Assembly (NCBI GenBank): GCA_938014855.1 | Contig: CALLQM010000404.1 | Location: 1-12,987, forward strand | Source of the DNA: an uncultured Clostridia bacterium | GTDB lineage: Bacteria > Bacillota > Clostridia > Oscillospirales > Ruminococcaceae | DNA: 12,987 nucleotides | Direction of reading: 5' to 3' | Part shown: positions 1 to 7,274 of the stretch, piece after piece | Layout of the letters: each line of letters begins with the position of its first letter | Numbering within the stretch: the stretch's first letter is position 1 | Notes under the pieces: model-generated | Told to the model about the DNA's origin: nothing | Databases searched by the model: none | Seen by the model: the letters and a program-made list of their open reading frames with translations, nothing else | Position numbers and translations under genes: made by a program

Positions 1-162
1 GTAATTTTTCATAATTATGTCTATATATTATCAATAAAAATTTGTAGTAATTTACTGTTAGGTATTTGATTAAAAAACATTCAATAATTTTTATATACTT
101 ATATATCAGTGTAATTTTGTAGCACATTAATTTTAGGATTCACACAATAAAATATAAAACAG
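1..162. other. AT-rich leader region upstream of the transaldolase operon
   Basis: This is a strongly AT-rich non-coding stretch. It must hold the promoter of the two transaldolase genes if that operon starts inside the window. Several TATA-like hexamers occur around 90-107, and a TTGATT at 66-71 could be a -35 element, but no pair has convincing spacing, so I do not call a promoter. There is no clear Shine-Dalgarno sequence just before the ATG at 163; the closest purine run is AGGA at 135-138, too far away. Confidence 0.4.
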
Positions 163-837
163 ATGAAATTTTTTATCGACACGGCAAATTTGTCAGAAAT
201 TAAGGAAGCCCAAGATTTAGGTGTTTTGGATGGAGTAACTACAAATCCAAAACACATTAAATTAAGCGGGAAACCATTTATGCAGTGCGTGAAGGAAATT
301 GCGGCATGGCTCAAAGAAACGGGCTTGGAAGGAAAAGATTTTCCGATTTCTTTTGAAATTAATCCCCATTTGGAAAAATGGGAGGAAATCGTTGAGGCGG
401 CCAAAGAGGTTTCTTCTTATTCCCCTAATTATGTTATTAAAATCCCTTGTACAGAACAGGGACTGATTGCGGCAAAAAAACTGGAAAGCATCGGCGTCCG
501 CACCAATGTAACACTCGTATTTTCACCGTCTCAGGCCATTCCGGTTGCAAAACTTGGTGCAAAATTTGTTTCTCCTTTTGTTGGATGGAAAGAAAATTCC
601 GGCGATGATGCATTTAAGTATATTTCAGACATTGTAAAAATTTATAAAAACTATGATTATAAGACGGAAATCATTGTAGCGGCAGTACGAAACGGAAAAC
701 AGATTGGTGACTACGCTGCAATGGGTGCGGATATTGTAACCTGTGGAATCAAAGTTTACAAAGATAGTTTTGAACATCCATTTACAACCTATGGACTGGG
801 TGTATTTCGCAGTGCTTGGGACAGCACAGCGAAATAA
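163..837 (+). CDS. Small transaldolase-family protein (TalC/FSA-like) with altered phosphate pocket
   Basis: This 224-residue protein has the length and layout of the short TalC / fructose-6-phosphate aldolase branch of the transaldolase family. These are cytosolic TIM-barrel enzymes that move or release a dihydroxyacetone unit through a lysine Schiff base. Visible motifs are MKFFIDTANL at the start (Asp6), TTNP at 26-29, the catalytic lysine K93 in VIKIPCT, TNVTLVFS at 114-121 and SPFVGW at 137-142. Glu65 in SFEIN is the transaldolase-type residue; E. coli FSA has Gln at this place. Family members normally read SPFVGR, where the Arg holds the substrate phosphate; here it is Trp142. The next phosphate-site motif, AASIR in relatives, reads AAVR with Ala174 in place of Ser. 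A normally conserved Asp near the C terminus (HPLTD) is Thr209. The start is fixed by the canonical N terminus although the ribosome-binding site is weak. The second transaldolase follows 17 nt downstream. The family is sure; the substrate is not. Confidence 0.88.
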   Translation: MKFFIDTANLSEIKEAQDLGVLDGVTTNPKHIKLSGKPFMQCVKEIAAWLKETGLEGKDFPISFEINPHLEKWEEIVEAAKEVSSYSPNYVIKIPCTEQGLIAAKKLESIGVRTNVTLVFSPSQAIPVAKLGAKFVSPFVGWKENSGDDAFKYISDIVKIYKNYDYKTEIIVAAVRNGKQIGDYAAMGADIVTCGIKVYKDSFEHPFTTYGLGVFRSAWDSTAK

Positions 838-841
838 GATT

Positions 842-849
842 AAGGAGGG
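842..849 (+). promoter_or_regulatory. Shine-Dalgarno site that sets the start of the second transaldolase
   Basis: AAGGAGGG lies 5 nt before the ATG at 855. The same frame is open back to an ATG at 816, but that codon lies inside the previous gene and has no ribosome-binding site. The translation start is therefore 855. Confidence 0.85.
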
Positions 850-854
850 TAATT

Positions 855-1919
855 ATGGAAGAATTTAAAGGAAAAATGCATGAGTCAGTTGTCAAATTTC
901 CAAACACAGATATTTGGATGGATTCCTGCGGAGAAGAAGAACTTAATTATGGATTGGAGCGCGGAATTACTGGTGCTACCAGCAATCCAATCATTGTAGG
1001 CAATGTGGTAAAAAAGGAATTGTCCTATTGGGAGCCACGCATTAAAGAGCTCATTCAAAAACATGATACATACAGCGAAGATGAGATTACATGGGCTTTA
1101 ATTGACGAAGTTGGACGGGAACGTTCCCAAAAACTGCTCCCGGTTTTTGAACAGTATAAAGGGAAAAAAGGACGCTTGTCGATACAAACAAATGCGAAAT
1201 ATTATCGCAGTGCCGAAAAGATGTTGGAACAAGCGTTACATCTCAATAGCTTGGGAAAAAATATGCAGGTGAAGATACCGGCTTCTGAAGCGGGTATCAA
1301 AGCAATGGAAGAAGCAACTTATCGCGGGATAAGCATTAACGCTACGGTATCGTTTACGGTTGCACAGGCAGTTGCGGTTGCAGAAGCGGTAGAACGCGGA
1401 CTTGCTCGGCGAAAAGCCGAGGGGCTTTCTTGTGATGAAATGGCGCCGGTTTGTACCCTTATGATCGGACGTACAGACGATTGGAACAAGGAAGATGTAA
1501 AGAAAAACGATCTAGTAGTTGATCCTGAAATTTTGGAATGGTGTGGAGTTGCAGTCATAAAGGAAGCGTATCGCATTTATCAGCAGCGCGGTTATACTAC
1601 CCGTCTTTTATCAGCGGCGAACCGTACCCATTATCACTGGTCGGAGCTGATTGGCGGTGATCTTTGCCAAACCATAAATTATGGCTGGTATAAGCGTCTA
1701 AATGCCTGCGATGTTGAGGTGATCAGCAGAATCGATAACCCTGTTAAAGCGGAATATCTCCAGGCATTAAAAAAATTGCCGGAATTTATAAAATCCTTTG
1801 ATGAACATGGCATGCTGCCGGCGGAATTTGAAAAATATGGCGGTTTCCGAAATACGCTAAATCAATTTATAGAGGGATATGAAGATTTGGTACGTGTGAT
1901 TCGAAGCTATATGATTTAA
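855..1919 (+). CDS. Transaldolase family protein (long form, 354 aa)
   Basis: This 354-residue cytosolic enzyme belongs to the transaldolase superfamily, in the long class. Family members transfer a dihydroxyacetone unit between sugar phosphates through a lysine Schiff base. Motifs in order are TSNP at 42-45, the catalytic lysine K140 in MQVKIPASEAG, INATVSFT at 161-168, MIGRTDDW at 203-210, where Arg206 fits the phosphate-binding Arg of SPFVGR, and SAANR at 253-257. It therefore keeps the phosphate-site arginine that its small neighbour lacks. Compared with the short type it has a longer helical section between the TSNP strand and the lysine strand (about residues 46-135) and a long C-terminal helical tail after 270. 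It is co-transcribed with the small gene 17 nt upstream, and the operon ends at the hairpin that follows. Two dissimilar transaldolases in one operon suggest either two subunits or two steps of one sugar pathway. The exact substrate cannot be told. Confidence 0.87.
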   Translation: MEEFKGKMHESVVKFPNTDIWMDSCGEEELNYGLERGITGATSNPIIVGNVVKKELSYWEPRIKELIQKHDTYSEDEITWALIDEVGRERSQKLLPVFEQYKGKKGRLSIQTNAKYYRSAEKMLEQALHLNSLGKNMQVKIPASEAGIKAMEEATYRGISINATVSFTVAQAVAVAEAVERGLARRKAEGLSCDEMAPVCTLMIGRTDDWNKEDVKKNDLVVDPEILEWCGVAVIKEAYRIYQQRGYTTRLLSAANRTHYHWSELIGGDLCQTINYGWYKRLNACDVEVISRIDNPVKAEYLQALKKLPEFIKSFDEHGMLPAEFEKYGGFRNTLNQFIEGYEDLVRVIRSYMI

Positions 1920-1944
1920 ATGCTAAATAAGTCTGCTTATAACG

Positions 1945-1979
1945 AACAAGAGGATGTCCGAACAGGACATCCTCTTGTT
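1945..1979 (+). terminator. Hairpin terminator of the transaldolase operon
   Basis: A perfect 15-bp inverted repeat (1945-1959 pairing with 1965-1979) with a 5-nt loop begins 25 nt after the stop codon at 1919. The following plus-strand bases, GTATATTATAA, give only a weak T tract, so termination may be partial or the hairpin may also serve the opposite strand. Its position between convergent operons supports a terminator role. Confidence 0.7.
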
Positions 1980-2006
1980 GTATATTATAACCCATTTATT
2001 GCAATG

Positions 2007-2042
2007 AAAAGGTTCTCCTGCGAAAATATTCGCAGGAGAACC
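2007..2042 (-). terminator. Rho-independent terminator of the phn-like operon
   Basis: A perfect 14-bp inverted repeat (2011-2024 with 2029-2042) encloses a 4-nt loop. On the minus strand the stem is followed directly by TTTTCATT. It lies 18 nt past the stop codon of the phosphoesterase gene at 2061, which makes it the end of the minus-strand operon. Confidence 0.85.
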
Positions 2043-2060
2043 AAACAGGGGATATGTAGG

Positions 2061-3599
2061 TTATTTTATCGCAATGGATGCAGATTGAACAACTCGGAAT
2101 GTAGTACAATTTTCAAGGAATATGGTTTGATTTTCTTCGAAATATTTCATAATCAAATCCACCATCTCGGTGTTAATTTCCTTTAAAACCGGACATTTCT
2201 CATAGCAATGATACCCGCCGGCGCCGCTTGCGCGGTAATTATTGACACAGATTGAAAAGATATCATCGTTATGAACCGGCTGTTCATCGTATAGCAAATC
2301 TGTCACACGATGCCCCAAAGGCTTGGAAACATCAATGACATAAGAAACACCAGCGTAGTAATCGTAGTTGTAGTGCTCTACCTTGGGCTTTGTAAAACGA
2401 TCCGAGACGACGAGCTGACCATCTTCATTTAGATCAAAGTACTCCGCTGTTCTTTCAATTGCCTGACGCAATACCGAACCGGTAATACTTAGAATCACTA
2501 GGGTATTGGGATAAGGATAGGTCGTTAAAATGTCTCTTCGTCGTACAATTTTAGGAAAGCCTGCAATTTCATTTGCCAAACTAACCGCAGAAATGCATGC
2601 TCCGGAATATGCTAACTGAATTTGATTAAAAAATGCCGCAATCTCACTGCCTTGGGATGCCATTTCAATCGCCGAAGCCGGCAATAATTCATGGTCAAGT
2701 GTTCCTACAACTTCATCAAGCCAAAGCTGTGTTCCTTTTTCCTCTTCTAAAAATTTGGTTTGCAATTGCGGACTACATTTTCCGGCGGCAGCTATTACCT
2801 CACTCGTTATGGATTTTCTTTGTTCATCCACTGTAACTTGAATATGGTGAAATTCTTTTCCGCAGTCAGTAGGCTGTACCACATAAGTACCATGCAGGAA
2901 TCTGCCTTCAATCGACATATGCTGATGCCCGGTCAAAAGAAGATCAAAATCCAATTCTTCGCAGAGCCTGTATGCGATATTTTCTGAACTCGTAGAGAGA
3001 ATTTGCCCAGTCGATAAATCTCGTTCAAACCCTCCATGGTAAATACAGAGCGTAACATCAGCTTGTCCGCGTATTTCATCCAGTGCAGCCTTTGCGGCAG
3101 AAAACGGATCTCCGATTTTCATGCCTTTCAGATGCTCCGGTTTCTCCCAAATATTAATATGATCCGTTACAATTCCTACGATACCGACACGCAAACCGTT
3201 TTGCATTGTTTTTATTGAATAGGGGAAGCACACTTTTTTATTTGGTGCATAAATATTCTGACAAACACAGGTGGCATCCAGCGCTTGAAGATAGGTGTTT
3301 AAATAGCCAGTACCATAATTAAAATCATGGTTTCCAAGCGTTACATAGTCATACCCGCATAAATTCATAATGTTTGCAATCATTGCTGCATTGCCCGCAG
3401 AATCGTGACAAAATGCAGCAAAGGCGGAGCCTTGTAAGATGTCGCCTCCATCAATAATCAAAGTGTTTTCATCTTTGCGAAAGCGGTTTGCGCATTTGAA
3501 TAATCCAATGTTTTTTTCTCCTAAACTGCGATAGTCTGTTGGGTAGAAATAGCCGTGAAGATCGGAAGTAAAATAAATATCCAGTAGTTTATGTGTCAT
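2061..3599 (-). CDS. Cytoplasmic metallophosphoesterase, 5'-nucleotidase / 2',3'-cyclic-nucleotide 2'-phosphodiesterase family
   Basis: This 512-residue two-domain enzyme is of the UshA/CpdB/YfkN type, which hydrolyse nucleoside monophosphates or 2',3'-cyclic nucleotides with two metal ions. The N-terminal metallophosphatase domain has all ligand motifs: SDLHG (D13, H15), GGDILQG (D53), GNHD (89-92), YHGG (H188) and GHQH (224-227). The C-terminal substrate domain (about 295-500) carries YAGVSYVIDV (415-424) and NNYRASGAGGY (453-463), the latter resembling cyclic-phosphodiesterase members. Most relatives are exported, but this protein begins MTHKLLDIYFTSDLHG with no signal peptide, so it should act in the cytoplasm. 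I chose the ATG at 3599 because AGAGG lies 11 nt before it; an in-frame TTG at 3620 would overlap the permease gene. The ATG lies 7 nt after the permease stop, so translation is probably coupled. The likely job is to strip phosphate from whatever the transporter imports. Nucleotide versus other phosphoester substrates cannot be separated by eye. Confidence 0.9.
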   Translation of the reverse strand: MTHKLLDIYFTSDLHGYFYPTDYRSLGEKNIGLFKCANRFRKDENTLIIDGGDILQGSAFAAFCHDSAGNAAMIANIMNLCGYDYVTLGNHDFNYGTGYLNTYLQALDATCVCQNIYAPNKKVCFPYSIKTMQNGLRVGIVGIVTDHINIWEKPEHLKGMKIGDPFSAAKAALDEIRGQADVTLCIYHGGFERDLSTGQILSTSSENIAYRLCEELDFDLLLTGHQHMSIEGRFLHGTYVVQPTDCGKEFHHIQVTVDEQRKSITSEVIAAAGKCSPQLQTKFLEEEKGTQLWLDEVVGTLDHELLPASAIEMASQGSEIAAFFNQIQLAYSGACISAVSLANEIAGFPKIVRRRDILTTYPYPNTLVILSITGSVLRQAIERTAEYFDLNEDGQLVVSDRFTKPKVEHYNYDYYAGVSYVIDVSKPLGHRVTDLLYDEQPVHNDDIFSICVNNYRASGAGGYHCYEKCPVLKEINTEMVDLIMKYFEENQTIFLENCTTFRVVQSASIAIK

Positions 3600-3606
3600 T
3601 GAATAA

Positions 3607-4416
3607 TCAACCTCTAGCAAGCTTCACCCTGATTTTTGAAGAGATCCATTCAATGATTAAAACTAAAATAATCAATCCTACTAGAATAGATCCGACTTCA
3701 TTCCATCGGTAGGAGCTCATTGCAAAAATAAGTGGAGCACCAATTCCGCCCGCTCCGACAAGACCAAGAACCGTTGCATCGCGCAGGTTCATATCAAAAC
3801 GGTAAATCAGTGTGGACATAAAGTCCGGGAAAAGCTGCGGCAGTATTCCATATCGTATCTTTTGAAACGTGGTACATCCTGCTGCATCCAGTGATTCTAA
3901 AATTTGTTTATCCAAATCTTCAATGCTTTCAATGAACATTTTTGAAACCATTCCAATGGAGCATAGGGACATTGTCAGAAGTCCGGCAAAGGGTCCAGGC
4001 CCGGTTACTCGGATAAACATAAGACCATAGATGAATACCGGAATTGTGCGTATAGCAGTAATGGAAAATCTGCCGATTAGCGCAATGCCCTTTGGCATAA
4101 TATTGGTTGCGGATAAAAAGGAGAGCGGCACAGAAATAATTGCACCTACGATTGTGCCTAGAAAAGCAATACAAAGCGTCTCCAATAGTAAGTATGGAAC
4201 ACCAGAAGTGGTTAAATTAAGCAGCATTTTAGTTTCGGGATGAAAAATACCGAATATGATATTTTTTGCCACGCTTGCTCCGTCATTTCTTAATTCGTTC
4301 CATACAATTGTTGTGCTGGACCAAGCAAGGATACAAGCTATAAAAAGTGCAATTGACAGCTTTATGATCCAAATTTTGGGTGCATTGCGGTAAGTCGTTT
4401 CAATTGTTTTATTCAT
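3607..4416 (-). CDS. phnE: PhnE-type ABC transporter permease (second permease)
   Basis: This 269-residue inner-membrane permease belongs to the phosphonate/phosphite/phosphate-ester (PhnE) ABC family. Hydrophobic segments lie at about 15-33, 74-104, 112-136, 143-160 and 241-258. The cytoplasmic EAA coupling loop is ESLDAAG...GILPQ at about 174-194, followed by the family's GLVGAGGIG at 218-226. RTIP (123-126) is also typical. The ATG at 4416 is preceded 5 nt away by AGGGGGTG, so I prefer it to the open frame reaching back to 4464, which would overlap the previous permease. The gap to that permease is only 11 nt. With the other permease it should form the heterodimeric channel powered by the PhnC-type ATPase. 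Substrate specificity is set mainly by the binding protein and is unknown. Confidence 0.92.
   Translation of the reverse strand: MNKTIETTYRNAPKIWIIKLSIALFIACILAWSSTTIVWNELRNDGASVAKNIIFGIFHPETKMLLNLTTSGVPYLLLETLCIAFLGTIVGAIISVPLSFLSATNIMPKGIALIGRFSITAIRTIPVFIYGLMFIRVTGPGPFAGLLTMSLCSIGMVSKMFIESIEDLDKQILESLDAAGCTTFQKIRYGILPQLFPDFMSTLIYRFDMNLRDATVLGLVGAGGIGAPLIFAMSSYRWNEVGSILVGLIILVLIIEWISSKIRVKLARG
3611..3615 (-). promoter_or_regulatory. Shine-Dalgarno of the phosphoesterase inside the end of the permease gene
   Basis: AGAGG on the minus strand lies within the last codons of the upstream permease, 11 nt from the ATG at 3599. It supports the ATG over the upstream in-frame TTG at 3618-3620, which lies before this site, and it suggests translational coupling. 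Confidence 0.55.
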
Positions 4417-4421
4417 GTAAG

Positions 4422-4429
4422 CACCCCCT
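4422..4429 (-). promoter_or_regulatory. Shine-Dalgarno overlapping the previous stop codon
   Basis: AGGGGGTG on the minus strand overlaps the TAG stop of the first permease (4428-4430) and lies 5 nt before the ATG at 4416. It fixes the start of the second permease and makes stop-start coupling between the two permeases likely. Confidence 0.8.
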
Positions 4430-5249
4430 AAGTAAGACGTTTGCGAATAGCGTGACTCAGCCATTCGATGATTAATACGGTTCCAAACAGCACAATCAAA
4501 ATCATGCCTACACTGCTGTATTCCCGCCAGCCGATTTTTTCATTTAAAATAAGACCTAATCCGCCTGCACCTACATAACCCAAAATGGAGGCATACCGAA
4601 CATTACCTTCCAAACAGAATAGAGATATCGACAGATAGACCGGCAGTATTTGAGGGAAAACAGCGGTAATAAAGCCGCGAAGACGATTTGCACCCATTGC
4701 TTCCATCGCCTCAAAAGGCCCCATATCAACCGTTTCAATAATTTCAAAAAGCTGTTTACCAATATAAGCAAATGTAAATACAGCAATTGCAACTGTACCA
4801 GCCATTGTTCCGAGTCCGAAAATATAGGTTGCAATCAGTGCACTGACCAAAGTCGGAAGTGTACGAACGAGACTTAAAAACAGGCGCACGATTCCTACCA
4901 CAAACCGATTTGTTACAATGTTGCTTGCGGCTAAAACTGCGAATGGAACAGCAAGAGCCGATCCGACAACCGAACCAAGCAGTGACATTTTAATGGTATC
5001 CAATAGAGGTTCCCAAATTTTTGGCATGTATGCGGTTTTTGGAGGGAACATCTGCTCCAACATTACGAAAAATTGGTTACCGCGTTTAAAAATTGTGGAG
5101 AGCTGAAAGCCGGTTACTTTTACCGAGATAACAGAAGCAATGATGAGAATGAGCAGGATCAGCGGGGTCCGTGTGAACTTTTCCTCCACATATTTTCCGT
5201 TTGCCAATTCTAAGCGTGTCGGTTTAAAGATACGGTCATACAGCGTCAT
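4428..5249 (-). CDS. phnE: PhnE-type ABC transporter permease (first permease)
   Basis: This 273-residue membrane protein is paralogous to the next gene in the operon. A basic cytoplasmic N terminus (1-28) precedes a membrane segment at about 29-48; further hydrophobic segments lie at about 84-110, 115-145, 150-168 and 246-262. The EAA coupling loop runs from about 180 to 201 (EAMEAMGANRL...VFPQI) and is followed by GYVGAGGLG at 224-232. RTLP (129-132) matches RTIP in the partner. Its ATG overlaps the TGA of the ATPase gene by 4 nt (ATGA), and AGGAGG in the end of the ATPase gene is its ribosome-binding site. This signals tight stoichiometric expression. The gene ends with TAG, which shows that TAG works as an ordinary stop here. 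Confidence 0.92.
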   Translation of the reverse strand: MTLYDRIFKPTRLELANGKYVEEKFTRTPLILLILIIASVISVKVTGFQLSTIFKRGNQFFVMLEQMFPPKTAYMPKIWEPLLDTIKMSLLGSVVGSALAVPFAVLAASNIVTNRFVVGIVRLFLSLVRTLPTLVSALIATYIFGLGTMAGTVAIAVFTFAYIGKQLFEIIETVDMGPFEAMEAMGANRLRGFITAVFPQILPVYLSISLFCLEGNVRYASILGYVGAGGLGLILNEKIGWREYSSVGMILIVLFGTVLIIEWLSHAIRKRLT

Positions 5250-6007
5250 GCTTTCGCCTCCTCTGAGGCATCTTTTTCAGCATAAATTTCATCCAAAACG
5301 TCCTGTGTAACAGCAGAGACCGGACCGTCAAATACAATTTTTCCGGCACGGATTCCGATGATGCGATCCGCATATTCCATAGCCAGTTCCACGTGATGGA
5401 TGTTTAGCAAAATTGAAATGTTCATTTCTTGATTTATTTTTACAAAGTCCATCATTACCTGCTTGGCTGTAACCGGATCCAATGCAGCAACCGGTTCGTC
5501 TGCCAATATGACCTTTGGATTTTGCGCAAGGGTACGAGCGAGCGCAACACGCTGCTGCTGGCCGCCGGATAGTTGGTCAGCACGAATATATGCCTTATCT
5601 AATATACCGACTTTATCAAGCGATTCCAGTGCAATAATCTTGTCTTTACGCCGGAAAGCACCCAAAAGCACTCGCCAGAAAGGCATATCCGGCACTCTGG
5701 CTGCCAATACATTTCGGATGACTGTGGTACGGGTAACTAAATTGAACGACTGGAATACCATACCTACACCGCGTCTAAAATTGCGAAGTTTCTTGCCGCG
5801 CAATTCACTTACATTCACGCCGTCTACGGTCAGAGTACCAGACGTAATATTATGCATTCGGTTTACAGAGCGCAGCAAAGTAGACTTACCGGCTCCGGAA
5901 CGACCGATGATTGCTACGAATTCACCTTCTTGGATTGAAATCGTCACATCGTCTAATCCAACAACTCCGTTGGGATAGACTTTAGAAACATGGTCAAATA
6001 CAATCAT
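5246..6007 (-). CDS. phnC: PhnC-type ABC transporter ATP-binding protein
   Basis: This 253-residue cytosolic ATPase powers the importer. All nucleotide-binding motifs are intact: Walker A GRSGAGKST (35-43), Q-loop Gln86 in VFQ, signature LSGGQQQRVALART (146-159), Walker B VILADEP (166-172) with Glu171, D-loop ALDP and the H-loop His204 in NIHHVELA. The stretch VFQSFNLVTRTTVIRNVLAAR is typical of the PhnC subfamily. The length matches known PhnC proteins (about 250-260). The ribosome-binding site before the ATG is modest (AAGGCGAG). A 101-nt gap with a strong hairpin separates it from the binding-protein gene, while the permease downstream overlaps it by 4 nt. The family is firm; phosphonate itself as substrate is not shown, because no C-P bond-cleaving gene is present. 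Confidence 0.94.
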   Translation of the reverse strand: MIVFDHVSKVYPNGVVGLDDVTISIQEGEFVAIIGRSGAGKSTLLRSVNRMHNITSGTLTVDGVNVSELRGKKLRNFRRGVGMVFQSFNLVTRTTVIRNVLAARVPDMPFWRVLLGAFRRKDKIIALESLDKVGILDKAYIRADQLSGGQQQRVALARTLAQNPKVILADEPVAALDPVTAKQVMMDFVKINQEMNISILLNIHHVELAMEYADRIIGIRAGKIVFDGPVSAVTQDVLDEIYAEKDASEEAKA

Positions 6008-6042
6008 TTACAACTTCTCGCCTTTCTGGTAGATTGGGGTCT

Positions 6043-6095
6043 AGCAGAGGAGGGTTATGCTGGATTATGCATCCGGCATAATCCTCCGATCTGCT
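6043..6095 (-). repeat. Intercistronic hairpin between binding-protein and ATPase genes
   Basis: An imperfect inverted repeat fills most of the 101-nt gap. Arms 6043-6048/6090-6095, 6049-6053/6083-6087 and 6055-6060/6076-6081 pair, with an inner 4-bp stem 6062-6065/6071-6074. On the minus-strand RNA it has no U tract after it, so it is not a normal terminator. Such a structure after a solute-binding-protein gene usually shields the upstream mRNA from 3' exonucleases or partly attenuates transcription, giving more binding protein than ATPase. Confidence 0.7.
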
Positions 6096-6108
6096 GTTTC
6101 GTTGCTTT

Positions 6109-7221
6109 TTAACCCATTGCTGATAAAGTCTGAATGAGTTCTTGAGCAGCACGCTCGTTGTCGTAATCGGCAGATACAGCTTTTTGATAACCGTTATGAC
6201 TGTAAATTGCGATTACTTCTTTGCCTTCCGGTGTATTTCCGATATTAATGAACGCATTCTGCAACGCAGTAATCAGCGCTTCATCCATAATGGCAGAAGT
6301 TTTGCTGACAGAAACGGTGTCGTTGTAGATAGGAGCAGTAACACCGATTACATTGGTCTCTTCCCAAATAGAAGCTGTACGTCCAAATTCACTGTTCCAG
6401 CGTTCCGCATAGTCACGGCGCGCATCGGCATAAGTCATCAGGACATCAACTTGACCGGAAGCGAGACGAGCGAAAGCACTTGCATAGGAATCCGACTGAA
6501 CAGCACTGTTCAAATCCGTAATTCCTTTTTCAAAATGTTCCTGGAGCCAAAGTGCAGGATAGATGTAGCCTGCAGGAGAAGATGATCCCATAATGCTCCA
6601 GTTTGCGCTGTTAACTTCGTCCCAAGTGAGTTCTTCACCGGCGTTTACTTTTTCAGCCAGTGCTTGACCTGCTGGAGATGGGCCGGCAATCATCAGTGCA
6701 CGATAGGAAACTGCCTGTTTTTCAGAAGCCTCGGTTGGCTGGCCATCGTTCCAGTCTTTTGCATCATCAAAGTCTTTGCTCAAACCGTCACGGGTTGCCG
6801 TCAAAATAACATCGCAGCCATCGTCATATAAGACATATGTACCGCCGGGGATAAGACCAACGTCGGCAGTGCCTGCGCTTAATGCTTCACCGACAGCCTC
6901 ATATGTAGTACCAACAGAGATCACTACTTCGCCTACATCATAGTTTTCTTTCAGCAGTTCGTCTTTTAGAAGCTGTTTCAAAGGTTCTGTAACGGTTACG
7001 ATTTCGCTGGGTTCTCTTGAGGGGACAAAGTAAATGTTTAGTTTGTCGAGCTTAACTACGCTGTTTTCTTCTTGTTCTGGTTCGTTTTCCGAAGGTTCAG
7101 CAGGTTCGGCTGACTCAGCAGATTCAGCAGGCTCAGGTTCGGCGGGCTGATTGCCACCACAGCCGGCAAGGGCGGACAAGCACATAACCATAGCTAGTGC
7201 AAGTGTAAGAAACTTTTTCAT
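6109..7221 (-). CDS. phnD: PhnD-type solute-binding lipoprotein
   Basis: This 370-residue lipoprotein is the extracellular substrate-binding part of the phosphate/phosphite/phosphonate-type ABC importer. A type II signal peptide ends in the lipobox LAGC with Cys21 as the lipidated residue. An acidic Pro-Ala-Glu-Ser linker (about 25-53) tethers the type 2 periplasmic-binding-protein fold, which starts near residue 58. Family landmarks are VPSREPSEI (66-74), LIPGGTYV (123-130) and SSSPAGYIYP (213-222). The last fits the ligand loop STSG...P, whose helix end holds the phosphoryl group in PhnD/PtxB-like proteins, but Ser-Pro here differs from the usual Ser-Gly. TYADARRDY (263-271) matches the YVDA-type motif. 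AGGAGG before the ATG is strong. It sits 53 nt after the secreted-protein gene and ahead of a hairpin. The ligand is unknown; an organophosphate is likely. Confidence 0.92.
   Translation of the reverse strand: MKKFLTLALAMVMCLSALAGCGGNQPAEPEPAESAESAEPAEPSENEPEQEENSVVKLDKLNIYFVPSREPSEIVTVTEPLKQLLKDELLKENYDVGEVVISVGTTYEAVGEALSAGTADVGLIPGGTYVLYDDGCDVILTATRDGLSKDFDDAKDWNDGQPTEASEKQAVSYRALMIAGPSPAGQALAEKVNAGEELTWDEVNSANWSIMGSSSPAGYIYPALWLQEHFEKGITDLNSAVQSDSYASAFARLASGQVDVLMTYADARRDYAERWNSEFGRTASIWEETNVIGVTAPIYNDTVSVSKTSAIMDEALITALQNAFINIGNTPEGKEVIAIYSHNGYQKAVSADYDNERAAQELIQTLSAMG
7063..7149 (-). repeat. Low-complexity acidic linker coding region in phnD
   Basis: Residues about 25-53 of the lipoprotein are almost only Pro, Ala, Glu, Ser and Asn, built from near-repeats of PAE and SAE. 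In Gram-positive lipoproteins such a stretch usually acts as a flexible spacer between the lipid anchor and the binding domain. The DNA is a matching tandem-like repeat of TCAGCAG/TTCGGC units. Confidence 0.75.
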
Positions 7222-7274
7222 TATTCATCCTCCTACTAATATTATTTATGGAATAACAAAAATGCTGTATCGAT

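Noticed and set aside
99..404. 101-codon minus-strand open frame over the start of the small transaldolase
   Set aside because: It is antisense to a clear transaldolase N terminus and has no start signals or recognisable motif.
1945..2042. Two strong hairpins close together as an attachment site, REP element or CRISPR-like repeat
   Set aside because: The two have unrelated sequences and sit between convergent operons, so terminators explain them fully.
1920..2186. 88-codon open frame on the plus strand after the transaldolase operon
   Set aside because: It runs through two hairpins and into the antisense strand of the phosphoesterase, has no ribosome-binding site and resembles nothing.
5463..5978. 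171-codon plus-strand open frame
   Set aside because: It is the complement of the PhnC-type ATPase, whose motifs on the minus strand are complete; the codon pattern explains the open frame.
6142..6585. 147-codon plus-strand open frame
   Set aside because: It is antisense to the PhnD-type lipoprotein gene and has no ribosome-binding site or family resemblance.
2061..7221. Naming the operon a phosphonate catabolic cluster
   Set aside because: Only transport genes of the Phn family are present; there is no C-P lyase, phosphonatase or aminotransferase, so phosphonate use is not supported.
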